Assembly (NCBI RefSeq): GCF_023955655.1
Contig: NZ_JAMXHT010000002.1
Span: 660,060-724,059, forward strand
Direction: 5' to 3'
DNA length: 64,000 nucleotides
DNA from: Ralstonia soli
GTDB lineage: Bacteria > Pseudomonadota > Gammaproteobacteria > Burkholderiales > Burkholderiaceae
Shown here: piece after piece, positions 8,804 through 17,197 of the stretch
Position numbering within the stretch: the first letter of the stretch is position 1
How the letters are laid out: each line of letters starts with the position of its first letter
The notes under the pieces: generated by a model
What the model was told of the DNA's origin: nothing
Seen by the model: the letters and a program-made list of their open reading frames with translations, nothing else
Databases searched by the model: none
Translations under genes and position numbers: made by a program

Positions 8804-10440
8804 GTACCGTCATCGAAGCCACGCAGTCGCCCGTTGCCGCCCCGCTGGCGCAGAGCCACGTGCCCACGCTCGCGTATGCCGACGTGCGCGCCGCCCTGCT
8901 CGCCCGCAAGGAGATCGCGCTGGTCGACGTGCGAGAAGAAGACCCGTATGCCCAGGCGCATCCGCTGTGGGCGGCGAACCTGCCGCTCTCGCGGCTGGAG
9001 CTGGAGGCGTGGTCGCGCATTCCGCGCCGCGATACGTTGATCGTGCTGTATGGCGAGCACGACGGTGTGGACCTCGCCCCACGTGCCGCCGCCACGCTGG
9101 CCGACCTCGGCTACACGCGCGTGTATCTGCTGGAAGGCGGCCTCGATGGCTGGCGCGCGGCCGGCGGTGAGGTGTTCCAGGACGTGAACGTGCCCAGCAA
9201 GGCCTTTGGCGAATACGTGGAGGCGCAGCGCCATACGCCGTCGTTCAGTGCGCAGGAGGTGCAGGCGCTGCTCGATGCCAAACGCGACGTGGTCATCGTC
9301 GATGCGCGCCGCTATGAAGAGTTCCAGACCATGAGCATCCCAGGCGCGACGAGCGTGCCCGGCGCCGAACTGGTGCTGCGCATCCGCGAGCTGGCGCCCG
9401 ACCCCAGCACGCAGGTGATCGTCAATTGCGCGGGGCGCACGCGCAGCATCATCGGCACGCAATCGCTGGTGAATGCAGGCATTCCCAACCCGGTGGCGGC
9501 GCTGCGCAACGGCACCATCGGCTGGCTGCTGGCCGATCAGGTGCTGGACCATGGCGCGAGCCGCCGGCACCCGCACACCGTTTCGGCGCGGACGCGCGCC
9601 CAGGCCCAGGCCGATGCCCGCGCCGTGGCCGAACGCGCCAACGTGCCGCGCATTGCGCTGGCCGACATTGCCAAGCTGGAAGCGCGAGACCGCACGGTCT
9701 ACAAGCTGGATGTGCGTACGCCCGAGGAATACGCTGCCGGCCACTTGCCCGGATTTGCCAGTGCGCCAGGTGGGCAACTGGTGCAAGAAACCGATCACAC
9801 CGCCGCGGTGCGTGGCGCCCGCATCGTCCTGGCCGATGACGACGGCGTGCGTGCCGACATGTCCGCCTCGTGGCTCGCGCAGATGGGGTGGGAGGTTTAC
9901 GTGGTCAACCCGGTCGACGCCAGCGAGCGCAACGTGAGCGGCGCGTGGCCGACGCCCGCCCCGGCGTCACCCTCAGTGCGCACCGTGGATGCCCGCGCGC
10001 TGGCAGGCTGGCTGGAGGCCGGCGACACGGCTGTCATTGACGTCACGCGCAGCGCCAATTACGTGGCGCGGCATATTCCGGGCGCCTGGTTCGCCGTGCG
10101 GTCGGATTTGCCAGCGGCACTCACTCGCATCCCCCCGGCCCGCCGCTACGTTCTGACCTGCGGCAGCAGCCAGCTCGCCCGTTTCGCTGCCATTGATCTG
10201 GCCGCGCTGACGCAGGCCGAAGTCTGGGTGCTCGATGGCGGCACCGCGGCATGGGTGGCTGCCGGCCTGCCCGTGGAAACCGGCGAGACGCACCTCGCCT
10301 CCAGCCGCATCGACCGCTACCGCCGCCCGTACGAAGGCACCAGCGCCCCGCGTTCGGCCATGCAGGCATATCTGGACTGGGAATTCGGCCTCGTGGAACA
10401 GCTTGGGCGGGACGGCACGCACGGGTTCCGCGTCATCTGA
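8800..10440 (+). CDS. Four-domain rhodanese-like sulfurtransferase
   Basis: A 546-residue protein made of four successive rhodanese-like domains (about 22-125, 145-255, 285-375 and 395-500). Domains 2 and 4 have a catalytic Cys in the active-site loop (C210 in CAGRTRS; C454 in CGSSQLA). Domains 1 and 3 have loops without Cys (YGEHDGV and ADDDGV), so they look non-catalytic. Rhodaneses carry sulfane sulfur as a persulfide on that Cys. The gene overlaps the thiol dioxygenase gene by 4 nt and closes the rightward sulfur operon. Such tandem proteins are known beside thiol dioxygenases in proteobacteria; the sulfur donor and acceptor are not evident. A tandem repeat array begins 12 nt after the stop. 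Confidence 0.88.
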   Translation: MSTVIEATQSPVAAPLAQSHVPTLAYADVRAALLARKEIALVDVREEDPYAQAHPLWAANLPLSRLELEAWSRIPRRDTLIVLYGEHDGVDLAPRAAATLADLGYTRVYLLEGGLDGWRAAGGEVFQDVNVPSKAFGEYVEAQRHTPSFSAQEVQALLDAKRDVVIVDARRYEEFQTMSIPGATSVPGAELVLRIRELAPDPSTQVIVNCAGRTRSIIGTQSLVNAGIPNPVAALRNGTIGWLLADQVLDHGASRRHPHTVSARTRAQAQADARAVAERANVPRIALADIAKLEARDRTVYKLDVRTPEEYAAGHLPGFASAPGGQLVQETDHTAAVRGARIVLADDDGVRADMSASWLAQMGWEVYVVNPVDASERNVSGAWPTPAPASPSVRTVDARALAGWLEAGDTAVIDVTRSANYVARHIPGAWFAVRSDLPAALTRIPPARRYVLTCGSSQLARFAAIDLAALTQAEVWVLDGGTAAWVAAGLPVETGETHLASSRIDRYRRPYEGTSAPRSAMQAYLDWEFGLVEQLGRDGTHGFRVI

Positions 10441-10452
10441 CGGGCTGGCAGG

Positions 10453-10706
10453 GTTCTGAACTCGCCGCATGGCGTTCTGAACCAGGCCCACAGCGTCGGG
10501 GACTCGGCACACGCGGTTCTGAACCCTGGCGCCGGCTTTCTAAACCCGGCGTTCGAGGTTCCGAACCCCATGCGTTGGCGTTCAGAACCCCACCGTTGCG
10601 GTTCTGAACGCGACCCATCAGGTTCCGAACAGGGCGTCCTGACGCTCTGAACCCGAAGCACGAAGTCCGGAACCTGGCGATCGAGGTTCCGCACCCGGGG
10701 CGCCAT
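10453..10706. repeat. Array of twelve 21/22-bp units with a palindromic GTTC-N-GAAC core
   Basis: Twelve imperfect copies of a 9-bp element (consensus GTTCTGAAC, itself the inverted repeat GTTC-N-GAAC) begin at 10453, 10474, 10495, 10516, 10537, 10558, 10580, 10601, 10622, 10644, 10665 and 10686. Spacing is 21 bp with two 22-bp steps, i.e. two helical turns, so every core faces the same side of the DNA. The 12-13 bp between cores is not conserved. Copies 3 (GTCGGGGAC) and 5 (TTTCTAAAC) are the most degenerate. The array lies between the rhodanese stop and the EamA gene, and I see no credible gene in it. It may be a cooperative protein-binding array or a decayed repeat; which is unknown. Confidence 0.9.
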
Positions 10707-10744
10707 TCCCTTGGCTTGCCAATGCCGCTCACAACGAGCGATAA

Positions 10745-10758
10745 CAAAACTCGTTTTG
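10745..10758. promoter_or_regulatory. Inverted repeat upstream of the EamA gene
   Basis: CAAAAC-TC-GTTTTG is a 6-bp-arm palindrome 52 nt upstream of the transporter start. It is AT-rich against a GC-rich background and could be an operator. No regulator is tied to it by sequence. Confidence 0.35.
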
Positions 10759-10809
10759 CGCATGAGGGCGCCTTGCGTAGCATCGGGACTTGCTCGCTGA
10801 GGTCCCGTC

Positions 10810-11697
10810 ATGTCGCCCTTTATCGCCCTGTGCCTGCTCATCACCTACGTGGTGTGGGGCACCACCTATCTCGCCATCCGCTTTGCGCTGACCGATCTGC
10901 CGCCCTTCCTGATGATGGGCTCGCGATTTCTGGCGGCAGCGCTGCTGCTCGCCCCAGTGGTCATCCTGCGCCTGCGCGAGCGGCCGGAAGACCGGCCGAG
11001 CTGGCGCCAGATCCGCAACTGCGCGCTGATCGGGGCCTTCATGCTGGTGGGCGGCATGGGCATGACGGCGGTGGCCGAGCAAACGATCTCGTCGGGGGCC
11101 ACCACGGTGATGATCGCGTCGATGCCGCTGTTCTCCACGCTGTGGACGCTGCTCGCGGGTGGCCGCCTGCGCGGGTATGAAATTGGCGCCATTGCGCTGG
11201 GCAGCATCGGCATTGCAGTGCTGTTTCGCGGCGCGGAGTTCCAGGCCAGCACCATCGGCGTGCTGGCACTGACCACCGCCATAGCTTCGTGGTCGTTCGG
11301 CTCGCAGCTCTCCAAGCGCATCGACATGCCCAAGGGCATGACGGCGTTCGTGCTGGAAATGGCGTTTGGCGGCGTGGCGCTGGTGCTGCTCAGCCTGATC
11401 GTTGGCGAGGCGTGGCCGAAGCACATCGGCGCGCACTCGGCACTGGCCTGGGGCTACCTGGTGGTGTTCGGCTCGGCCATCGCATTCACGGCCTACATGG
11501 CGCTGGTGGAGCGCGTGTCCACCGTCATGGCAACGAGCTACGTGTACGTGAATCCGCCCATCGCCCTGCTGATGGGCGCATGGCTGGCAGACGAGCATGT
11601 CGCGCCGCAGACGCTGGGCGCGACGGCCATCATTCTGGCGGCGGTGGTGGTGCTGACGGCAGGCGCCACGCGGGCCGCGCGGCGGGCGACCGCCTGA
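10810..11697 (+). CDS. EamA-family (DMT) transporter, YedA-like
   Basis: A 295-residue inner-membrane protein with about ten predicted transmembrane segments in two EamA halves (roughly 5-135 and 150-285). The opening VVWGTTYLAIRFAL and the second-half PPIALLMGAWLADE are typical of the drug/metabolite transporter superfamily. Family members export amino acids, metabolites or small drugs; the substrate cannot be inferred. It ends 12 nt before the stop of the convergent GGDEF-EAL gene, and no clear terminator separates them. The repeat array and a palindrome lie directly upstream, so its expression could depend on them. Confidence 0.86.
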   Translation: MSPFIALCLLITYVVWGTTYLAIRFALTDLPPFLMMGSRFLAAALLLAPVVILRLRERPEDRPSWRQIRNCALIGAFMLVGGMGMTAVAEQTISSGATTVMIASMPLFSTLWTLLAGGRLRGYEIGAIALGSIGIAVLFRGAEFQASTIGVLALTTAIASWSFGSQLSKRIDMPKGMTAFVLEMAFGGVALVLLSLIVGEAWPKHIGAHSALAWGYLVVFGSAIAFTAYMALVERVSTVMATSYVYVNPPIALLMGAWLADEHVAPQTLGATAIILAAVVVLTAGATRAARRATA

Positions 11698-11709
11698 GCC
11701 CGGTCCTGC

Positions 11710-13725
11710 CTACGACGACGGCAACGCCCCCGCTGCTGCTGCGGCTGCCGCTTCCCCTTCCGCCGCCTCGGTCGGCGCGTCCTCGGCATCGCTGCCCAGC
11801 CGCTCAAGCCAGGCCACCAAGGATTCGGCCTGCAGCGGGCGCGAGAACAGGTAGCCCTGCCCCAGGTCGCAGCCGGCGTTGCGCAGCAGGGCAAGCTGTT
11901 CGGGGTCTTCCACGCCTTCGGCCACCACCTGCATGCGCAGGCTGTGGGCCATGGCGATGACCGCGCCGGCAATCGCCTCGCCGTCGCCGGGCATGCGTTG
12001 CACAAAGCTGCGGTCGATCTTCAGCTTCTGGATCGGGAAGCGCTGCAGATACGCCAGCGACGAATATCCGGTGCCGAAGTCATCGATCGACAGGTTGATA
12101 CCCGCGGCGTGCAGCGATTCGAGCAGCGCGATGTTCGTCTCAATGTCTTCCATCAGCACGCTCTCGGTAATCTCGAGCTCCAGCTGGCGCGGCGGCAGGC
12201 CGGTTTCACGCAGCACTTGCATCACGCTATCCACCAGCCCCGGGTCGCGCGTCTGCCGCGCCGACAGGTTGACCGAGACGCGCAGCGTGAGGCCGTCTTC
12301 GCGCATCCAGCGCACGGCCTGTTCGCACGCTGTGCGCAGCACCCACAGGCCGAGCGGCACGATCAGGCCGGTCTCCTCAGCCACGGCGATGAACTCGCCA
12401 GGGCCGATCACACCGATTTCCGGGTGGCGCCAGCGCACGAGCGCTTCCACGCCATAGACGTTGGATGCGGTGATCGTTGCGTCGTGCGCGTCTTCGTTGC
12501 GCAGACGCACCTGCGGCTGGTAGGCCAGCAGCAGCTCTTCGCGGTCAAGTGCGCGGCGCAGGTCGGACTCCACGCGCAAGCGGCGGCGCGCCTGCTGATC
12601 CATCTCCGACGTGAAGCTCGCGGCGGCGTTCTTGCCATGATTTTTGGCGTGGTACATCGCCGTATCGGCATTGCGGGTGAGCACCTGCACGTCGCGCGCG
12701 TCGTGCGGATACAGACTCACGCCCACACTGGCCGTCACGTAGATCTGGTGCAGGTCGAGCGCAAACGGTGCCGCCAGGGCCGCCAGGATGCGCTTGGCCA
12801 GCCCGTCGGCCAGCGCAGCGGCTTCGCCCTCGGCCATCGAGGCACGCCCAGACAGCTCCGCGATGACGGCAAATTCATCACCACCGATACGGCACAGCAC
12901 GGCGCGCAGGTTGGCCTGCTCGATCACGTCGTTCAGCCGCCGCGCGACCTGGCGCAGCAGGCGGTCGCCGTTGTTGTGGCCGAGCGTGTCATTGACGACC
13001 TTGAAGTTGTCCAGATCCAGCAGCAGCAACCCTACCGCCCCCGCCTGACCCGCGCGCTTGAGCGAGAGCTGCAGCCGCTCGTTGAAAGCGTGCCGGTTCG
13101 GCAACTCCGTCACCGAGTCGATGTGGGCGAGATAGTCGAGGTGCGCCTCGGCCTGCAGCACCGCGCGGCGCATGCGTGCGATGACCAGATAGGCGAGCCC
13201 CATGGCACCGATGCCCACCGACACCGTCAGCACCGCATAGCCGAGCAACTGCGTGTACAGCTCGGCCAGGCTCGAACGGATGACCACATAGCCGATCACG
13301 CGGCGCTCGGATTCCACCGACTCGACCACCTCCAGCGTGGTCAGCGTAGAGACATGGGACTCGCGCAGCATGGTGGCGTCGGGCGCGCGTACGGGCGCCG
13401 CATCCCCGTGCTGGTACAGCGCCAGCGGCTTGCGCAGCGCGCTGAAGATGCCGGCCGCGCGCAGCGATGGCGAAGCCTCCAGCGCGCCCAGGGTGTCTTC
13501 AGCCGCGTGCCGGTCGTTGAAGAGCAGCGCGGCCACGCTGTTGGCGCCGATGATGCGCGCCTGCACGTGCACGTCGCGCACCAGCGCCGCATGCAGCGCA
13601 ATGAACTGGAACACGATGAGCAGGAAGCCGGCAATGGTCAGCGCCGCGCCGGCGCCGGCCATGTTGGCCCGCACCACGGAGTGCCCCAGGCGGGGCCGTG
13701 AGGTCATGAGGGACTGGCTACTCAT
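11710..13725 (-). CDS. YfiN-like sensor with GGDEF and EAL domains (c-di-GMP cyclase/phosphodiesterase)
   Basis: A 671-residue inner-membrane enzyme. Transmembrane segments at about 23-45 and 161-183 flank a periplasmic domain of the CHASE8 kind found in YfiN/TpbB. The GGDEF motif is intact (RIGGDEF, 281-285). No RxxD inhibitory site precedes it, so product inhibition is probably absent. The EAL domain keeps VEALVRWRHPE (EAL at 427-429) and DDFGTGYSSL, so phosphodiesterase activity is also likely. The tail is Ala-rich low complexity. The start overlaps the YfiR-like gene by 4 nt (ATGA). In the known YfiBNR system YfiR represses YfiN in the periplasm; here the cyclase also carries an EAL domain, so the output could be synthesis or breakdown. 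Confidence 0.9.
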   Translation of the reverse strand: MSSQSLMTSRPRLGHSVVRANMAGAGAALTIAGFLLIVFQFIALHAALVRDVHVQARIIGANSVAALLFNDRHAAEDTLGALEASPSLRAAGIFSALRKPLALYQHGDAAPVRAPDATMLRESHVSTLTTLEVVESVESERRVIGYVVIRSSLAELYTQLLGYAVLTVSVGIGAMGLAYLVIARMRRAVLQAEAHLDYLAHIDSVTELPNRHAFNERLQLSLKRAGQAGAVGLLLLDLDNFKVVNDTLGHNNGDRLLRQVARRLNDVIEQANLRAVLCRIGGDEFAVIAELSGRASMAEGEAAALADGLAKRILAALAAPFALDLHQIYVTASVGVSLYPHDARDVQVLTRNADTAMYHAKNHGKNAAASFTSEMDQQARRRLRVESDLRRALDREELLLAYQPQVRLRNEDAHDATITASNVYGVEALVRWRHPEIGVIGPGEFIAVAEETGLIVPLGLWVLRTACEQAVRWMREDGLTLRVSVNLSARQTRDPGLVDSVMQVLRETGLPPRQLELEITESVLMEDIETNIALLESLHAAGINLSIDDFGTGYSSLAYLQRFPIQKLKIDRSFVQRMPGDGEAIAGAVIAMAHSLRMQVVAEGVEDPEQLALLRNAGCDLGQGYLFSRPLQAESLVAWLERLGSDAEDAPTEAAEGEAAAAAAAGALPSS

Positions 13726-14291
13726 TGCACGCTCCTCGCCAGACGCAACAGTTGCGAACTGAGCTGCAGGCGCGCATGGCGGGCGGCCATCGCGTCGATA
13801 TCGAAGACCACACGATCATCCTGCAGCGCAAGCACGATCATGGGATCCGGTGCGCCAGCCGCACGCTGGCTCCTGGGCTGCTCCGACACGGTCAGCAGCG
13901 GCGTGGCCGGATCGACCCGCACCCCGGTCCACGCACGCGCATCGAACACCAGCACGTGGCAGCCGGCCACGGTGCCATCGTTGAGCTTTCGGATTTCCAG
14001 GCGGTGTCCGCGCACGGGTTTTCCTGTGAGTTTTTCCAAGGCCGCCTGCAACGGGTGCTCGGCGGTCACGCACACCACCATCGGGGCATCGGCTTGCATG
14101 GCGTCGGGCGGCCAGGTGGTGAACAGCGCAAAGTTGTAAATGAACGCCGCCTTGACCTGCACTTCACTGGCCTGCACCTGGGCGTGGGCCACGCGCATGC
14201 ATGCGGCGCCCAGCACGATGCCCAGGGCCGCACACAGCCTGCGCGGGCCTGGCCAACGTGCGCGTCGGGCGATGCCGTGCGGGGCGCTCAT
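13722..14291 (-). CDS. YfiR/HmsC-family periplasmic protein (DUF4154)
   Basis: A 189-residue protein with a basic N-terminus and a signal peptide ending near VAHA-Q (about residue 37). It is followed by EVQVKAAFIYNFALFTTWP, the signature of the YfiR family, then VVCVTAEHPL and a C-terminal VFDIDAMAARHARLQLSSQLLRLA typical of the fold. In Pseudomonas, YfiR binds and represses the membrane cyclase YfiN. Two Cys (in VVCVT and GCHVL) could form the redox disulfide described for YfiR. I start at ATG 14291, which overlaps the receptor stop by 4 nt; the end overlaps the GGDEF-EAL start by 4 nt. Tight coupling to both neighbours supports a receptor-YfiR-cyclase chain. Confidence 0.88.
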   Translation of the reverse strand: MSAPHGIARRARWPGPRRLCAALGIVLGAACMRVAHAQVQASEVQVKAAFIYNFALFTTWPPDAMQADAPMVVCVTAEHPLQAALEKLTGKPVRGHRLEIRKLNDGTVAGCHVLVFDARAWTGVRVDPATPLLTVSEQPRSQRAAGAPDPMIVLALQDDRVVFDIDAMAARHARLQLSSQLLRLARSVQ

Positions 14292-16399
14292 CGGAAGGCG
14301 TAGATGAACTTCAGGCGGAATGTGCGCCCATCCTGCGGGATGGACGGCTGCGGCTGCTCGGGCCCCGCCGGATCGGCATAGCGGCGGCCGAACACGTTGT
14401 AGACGCTGGCCGACATCTCCAGATTGGGCGCCAGCCGCGCCGCCAGCAAGGTCAGATTGGCGATCCAGTATCCGCCCACATGCTCCGATGGCAGTCCCGA
14501 CGCCGTCAGCCTGTTGCTGATGTACTGCGCCTCGACACCCGCACGCCAGTCGCTGCGCCACACCGGAGCGCTCAGGTTGAGCTTCATCATGTGGCGCGGC
14601 GAGTTGCTCAGCATCTGGCCGGTATCCATGTCCTTGGAGCGCTGGAGGCTGTAGCTCGTGCGCAGGCGCGTGCCGCCGGGCCAGTTCTGCTCGTAGCCGA
14701 GTTCTGCGCCACACGTGCGCACGCGTGCCACGTTGCTGAAGAACAGCAGACCGGTGTTCGGGTCTTCGCCCTGGTTGATCAGGTTGGAGACGTTGTTCTC
14801 AAACACCGACAACGTCGCCTTGCCGCCCGCAGCCACTTGCTGCTCCACCACCGTTTCATACGTGCGGATGCGCTCGGCAGACAGCCCCGGGGTCAACTGC
14901 TGCCCCCCGGGTGCGCTGGTCTGGTAGTGCAGCTCGTAATCGTTGGGGGCCCGGTAGGCCATGCCGTAGATCGCCTTGATGGTGGTCGTGGCCGCTGCGT
15001 GCCAGATTAGGCCCACGCGCGGGCTGAAGATGCCGGGCGCGAAGCTCGTGTGATCGTAGCGCAGGCCCGTATCCAGCACCCAGTCCCGATGCAGCAGGAA
15101 TTGATCCTGCACGTACACGCCCACCCGGTTGTTGTTGCGCTGGTCGTTCAGATAACCGCGATAGGGCGCGGTATCGAAATTGAGCATCACGTCACGGTAG
15201 TCGCGCTGCAGCTCGGTGCCCACAGCCAGCGTGTGGCGGTCGATGCGGTGCGTCACGAGCTTGAGCTCGGTGCCGTACCACGCCGTGTCGAAAATGTCGC
15301 GGTTGATGCCAACCGGCGGCGGGTAGTACGGGTAGTCGCCCAGCGAGACAAAACGGCCCCAGAAGACCCGCGCCGACACGTCGGTCACGTCGTCCAGCGC
15401 ATGCTGCCAGGTGCCGTTGAACATCTGCCGCGCATCGTCGGCACGTGCGCGCGGATCGTTGAAGGCTTCGTCATACGGTGCCGTGGGCACCCCCTTCGTG
15501 CGATCCACATAGCCGAAGGTCACCCCGAATTCGCCGAAACTGCCCTTGGCGAACAGCCGCTTGGCGCGGTCGAAATCCATGCCGCGGGCGACGCCGTCGC
15601 TGATGCCGGGGCGGTTGAACTCGCCGAAGTAGAGGTCGCGGCCCGGCGCGTCGTCCACGCTGGCGGAGAGCAGCCATTCGGCACCGTTCTCGGCGCGCTT
15701 GCCCCAGGTCACCCGCCCCTCGCGCATATTCGTGCTGCCCGTGGCGCCGCTCACCTGTACGCCATCCATGTCGCGCCCGCGCTTGGTGACGACGTTGATG
15801 ACGCCAAACAAGGCGTTCGAACCATACACGGCCGACCCTGCGCCAGGCACGTATTCCACGCGTTCGATGAGGTCGACGTCGAGCAGGGCTTCGGTGCCGA
15901 CGGACGCCTCATCGAAGATCGGGTCATTGGTGCGGTAGCCGTCGATCAGCAGCAGGAAGCGGGTGTCGTAGTCCCCTGCGCGCAGAAAACCCCGTGCGCC
16001 GAGCGTGGTGTAGGTGCGATCGTAGTTGGTGTAAAGCCCCGGCAGGCTGCGCAGGACGTCGGCCAGCGTGCGCCAGCCGTAGGCCTTGATGTCGGCGGCG
16101 GTGATGACGGAGACATTGGCGGGGGCTTCGCTGGACGCCTGCGCGTATTTGGACGCGCCGGTCACGACCTGCACCTGCATCAGTTGCTCGATCGGCAAGG
16201 CGGTCAAGTCGGTGACCTCCGTCTGAGCGCGTGCCACGGTGGAAAGCAACCCGAACACCACCGCAAACATTTGCGTATAACGCTTTACGCCCTGCTCCTT
16301 GCACGACAGGCGCGTCGTCAACGCAAAAGGAGCCTTTGCGCGCAGGCGTTTCCAGTAGCCGCGTGTAAGTGCACGGGCAGTCACAACGAAGGGCGACAT
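14288..16399 (-). CDS. TonB-dependent outer-membrane receptor
   Basis: About 700 residues. A plug domain (about 75-195, with VSVITAADIKAYGWRTLADVL and RGFLRAGDYDTRFLLLIDG) precedes a 22-strand-type beta barrel. It ends in FRLKFIYAFR, an aromatic-rich outer-membrane terminal strand. The segment DLTALPIEQLMQVQV after the signal region is typical of plug-bearing receptors of unknown ligand. The start is uncertain: ATG 16399 gives a long N-terminus, whereas the signal-peptide-like part (KRYTQMFAVVFGLLSTVARA) begins about 42 residues later, so ATG 16270 is an alternative. First gene of a three-gene operon with yfiR and a GGDEF-EAL gene, which suggests a signalling role. Confidence 0.85.
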   Translation of the reverse strand: MSPFVVTARALTRGYWKRLRAKAPFALTTRLSCKEQGVKRYTQMFAVVFGLLSTVARAQTEVTDLTALPIEQLMQVQVVTGASKYAQASSEAPANVSVITAADIKAYGWRTLADVLRSLPGLYTNYDRTYTTLGARGFLRAGDYDTRFLLLIDGYRTNDPIFDEASVGTEALLDVDLIERVEYVPGAGSAVYGSNALFGVINVVTKRGRDMDGVQVSGATGSTNMREGRVTWGKRAENGAEWLLSASVDDAPGRDLYFGEFNRPGISDGVARGMDFDRAKRLFAKGSFGEFGVTFGYVDRTKGVPTAPYDEAFNDPRARADDARQMFNGTWQHALDDVTDVSARVFWGRFVSLGDYPYYPPPVGINRDIFDTAWYGTELKLVTHRIDRHTLAVGTELQRDYRDVMLNFDTAPYRGYLNDQRNNNRVGVYVQDQFLLHRDWVLDTGLRYDHTSFAPGIFSPRVGLIWHAAATTTIKAIYGMAYRAPNDYELHYQTSAPGGQQLTPGLSAERIRTYETVVEQQVAAGGKATLSVFENNVSNLINQGEDPNTGLLFFSNVARVRTCGAELGYEQNWPGGTRLRTSYSLQRSKDMDTGQMLSNSPRHMMKLNLSAPVWRSDWRAGVEAQYISNRLTASGLPSEHVGGYWIANLTLLAARLAPNLEMSASVYNVFGRRYADPAGPEQPQPSIPQDGRTFRLKFIYAFR

Positions 16400-16493
16400 C
16401 AATGGGACCAGCAGAACCGATCACGCCTCTGTCGGGCGTTCATCGGCATTTCGATAGTTCTGCTTTAAAACGGAGGCGCGGCGCACTTCTTTA

Positions 16494-16510
16494 CCCCACG
16501 CTGGGTGGGG
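16494..16510. terminator. Hairpin between atpC-like and receptor genes
   Basis: CCCCAC and GTGGGG arms around a 5-nt loop form a stable stem in the gap between the orphan atpC gene and the receptor gene. There is no T run on either strand, so it is at best a weak or Rho-assisted terminator. Confidence 0.3.
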
Positions 16511-16571
16511 CGACACCGGGTGGCAGTTGTGATGGGCTTGTGGTCGGCGGTTGACTGTCCGCGCGATCGGC

Positions 16572-16991
16572 TCAACGGCGGCGCTTGCGCAAGCGCTCGA
16601 TGGCGGCGAGCTGCGCCACGGCTTCGGCCAGTTCGGCCTGCGCACGCGCGTAGTCGAACTTGCTGTGGCTGTTCTGCATGTGCTCTTCGGCCGCCTTGCG
16701 GGCCTGCTGCGCCTTGACCTCGTCCAGGTCATGGGCGCGCACAGCGGTGTCGGCCAGCACGATCACCTGCTCGGGTTGCACGTCAACAAAGCCGCCCGCC
16801 ACGAAAAGGATGACTTCCTCGTCGTTCTCCTGCGTGACGCGCACCGTGCCCGGGCGCATGCGCGTCAGCAGGCGTTCGTGGCCGGGCAGGATGCCCAGTT
16901 CCCCTTCGGTGCCGGGGATGACCACGAACTTGGCGTTGCCTTCGTACAGACGTTCTTCTGCGGTGACGACGTCGACCTTCAGCACCGGCAT
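16572..16991 (-). CDS. atpC: Orphan ATP synthase F1 epsilon subunit
   Basis: A 139-residue protein matching the whole epsilon chain. It has an N-terminal beta sandwich (about 1-85, with VIPGTEGELGILPGHERLLTRMRPGTV across two motifs) and a C-terminal helical hairpin rich in Ala, Glu and Arg. Epsilon connects gamma to the c-ring and inhibits ATP hydrolysis. No other ATP synthase gene is nearby: a LysR gene lies upstream on the other strand and the receptor gene downstream. It is therefore a stand-alone copy, probably in addition to the atpIBEFHAGDC operon elsewhere. Second epsilon genes are known in Cupriavidus. Whether it assembles into the enzyme or regulates it under special conditions cannot be told. 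Confidence 0.88.
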   Translation of the reverse strand: MPVLKVDVVTAEERLYEGNAKFVVIPGTEGELGILPGHERLLTRMRPGTVRVTQENDEEVILFVAGGFVDVQPEQVIVLADTAVRAHDLDEVKAQQARKAAEEHMQNSHSKFDYARAQAELAEAVAQLAAIERLRKRRR

Positions 16992-17197
16992 GGTGTCTCC
17001 TGTGTTACGCGCATAGGCTCACACGGTAGCACGATGTGCGCCCAGCGCCCTCCCCCTTGCGCCATTCAGCACACAACGCTTTGACAGCCGCGTGGCAGCG
17101 GCGGGCTGACCGTAAGGTTTCACAGGATGTCGCGTCATAAACGCCGCCTAGACTGTGCCCCCTGATCATCAAACAGACACATCGGGGAAACACAAGC

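Noticed and set aside
10453..10706. Reading the repeat array as a CRISPR array
   Set aside because: Repeats are 9 bp cores at 21-22 bp, with 12-13 bp spacers; CRISPR repeats are 23-50 bp with similar-sized spacers, and no cas gene is present.
10453..10706. Reading GTTC-N-GAAC as LexA boxes
   Set aside because: Known GAAC/GTTC LexA sites have other spacing or orientation (GAAC-N4-GTTC, GTTC-N7-GTTC); the real SOS box here is the CTGT-N8-ACAG type at 63745.
10317..10844. Repeat-bearing open frames over the array (e.g. 175 codons, minus strand)
   Set aside because: The 21-bp period keeps a frame open by chance; the two 22-bp steps would shift a coding frame, and there is no ribosome-binding site or domain.
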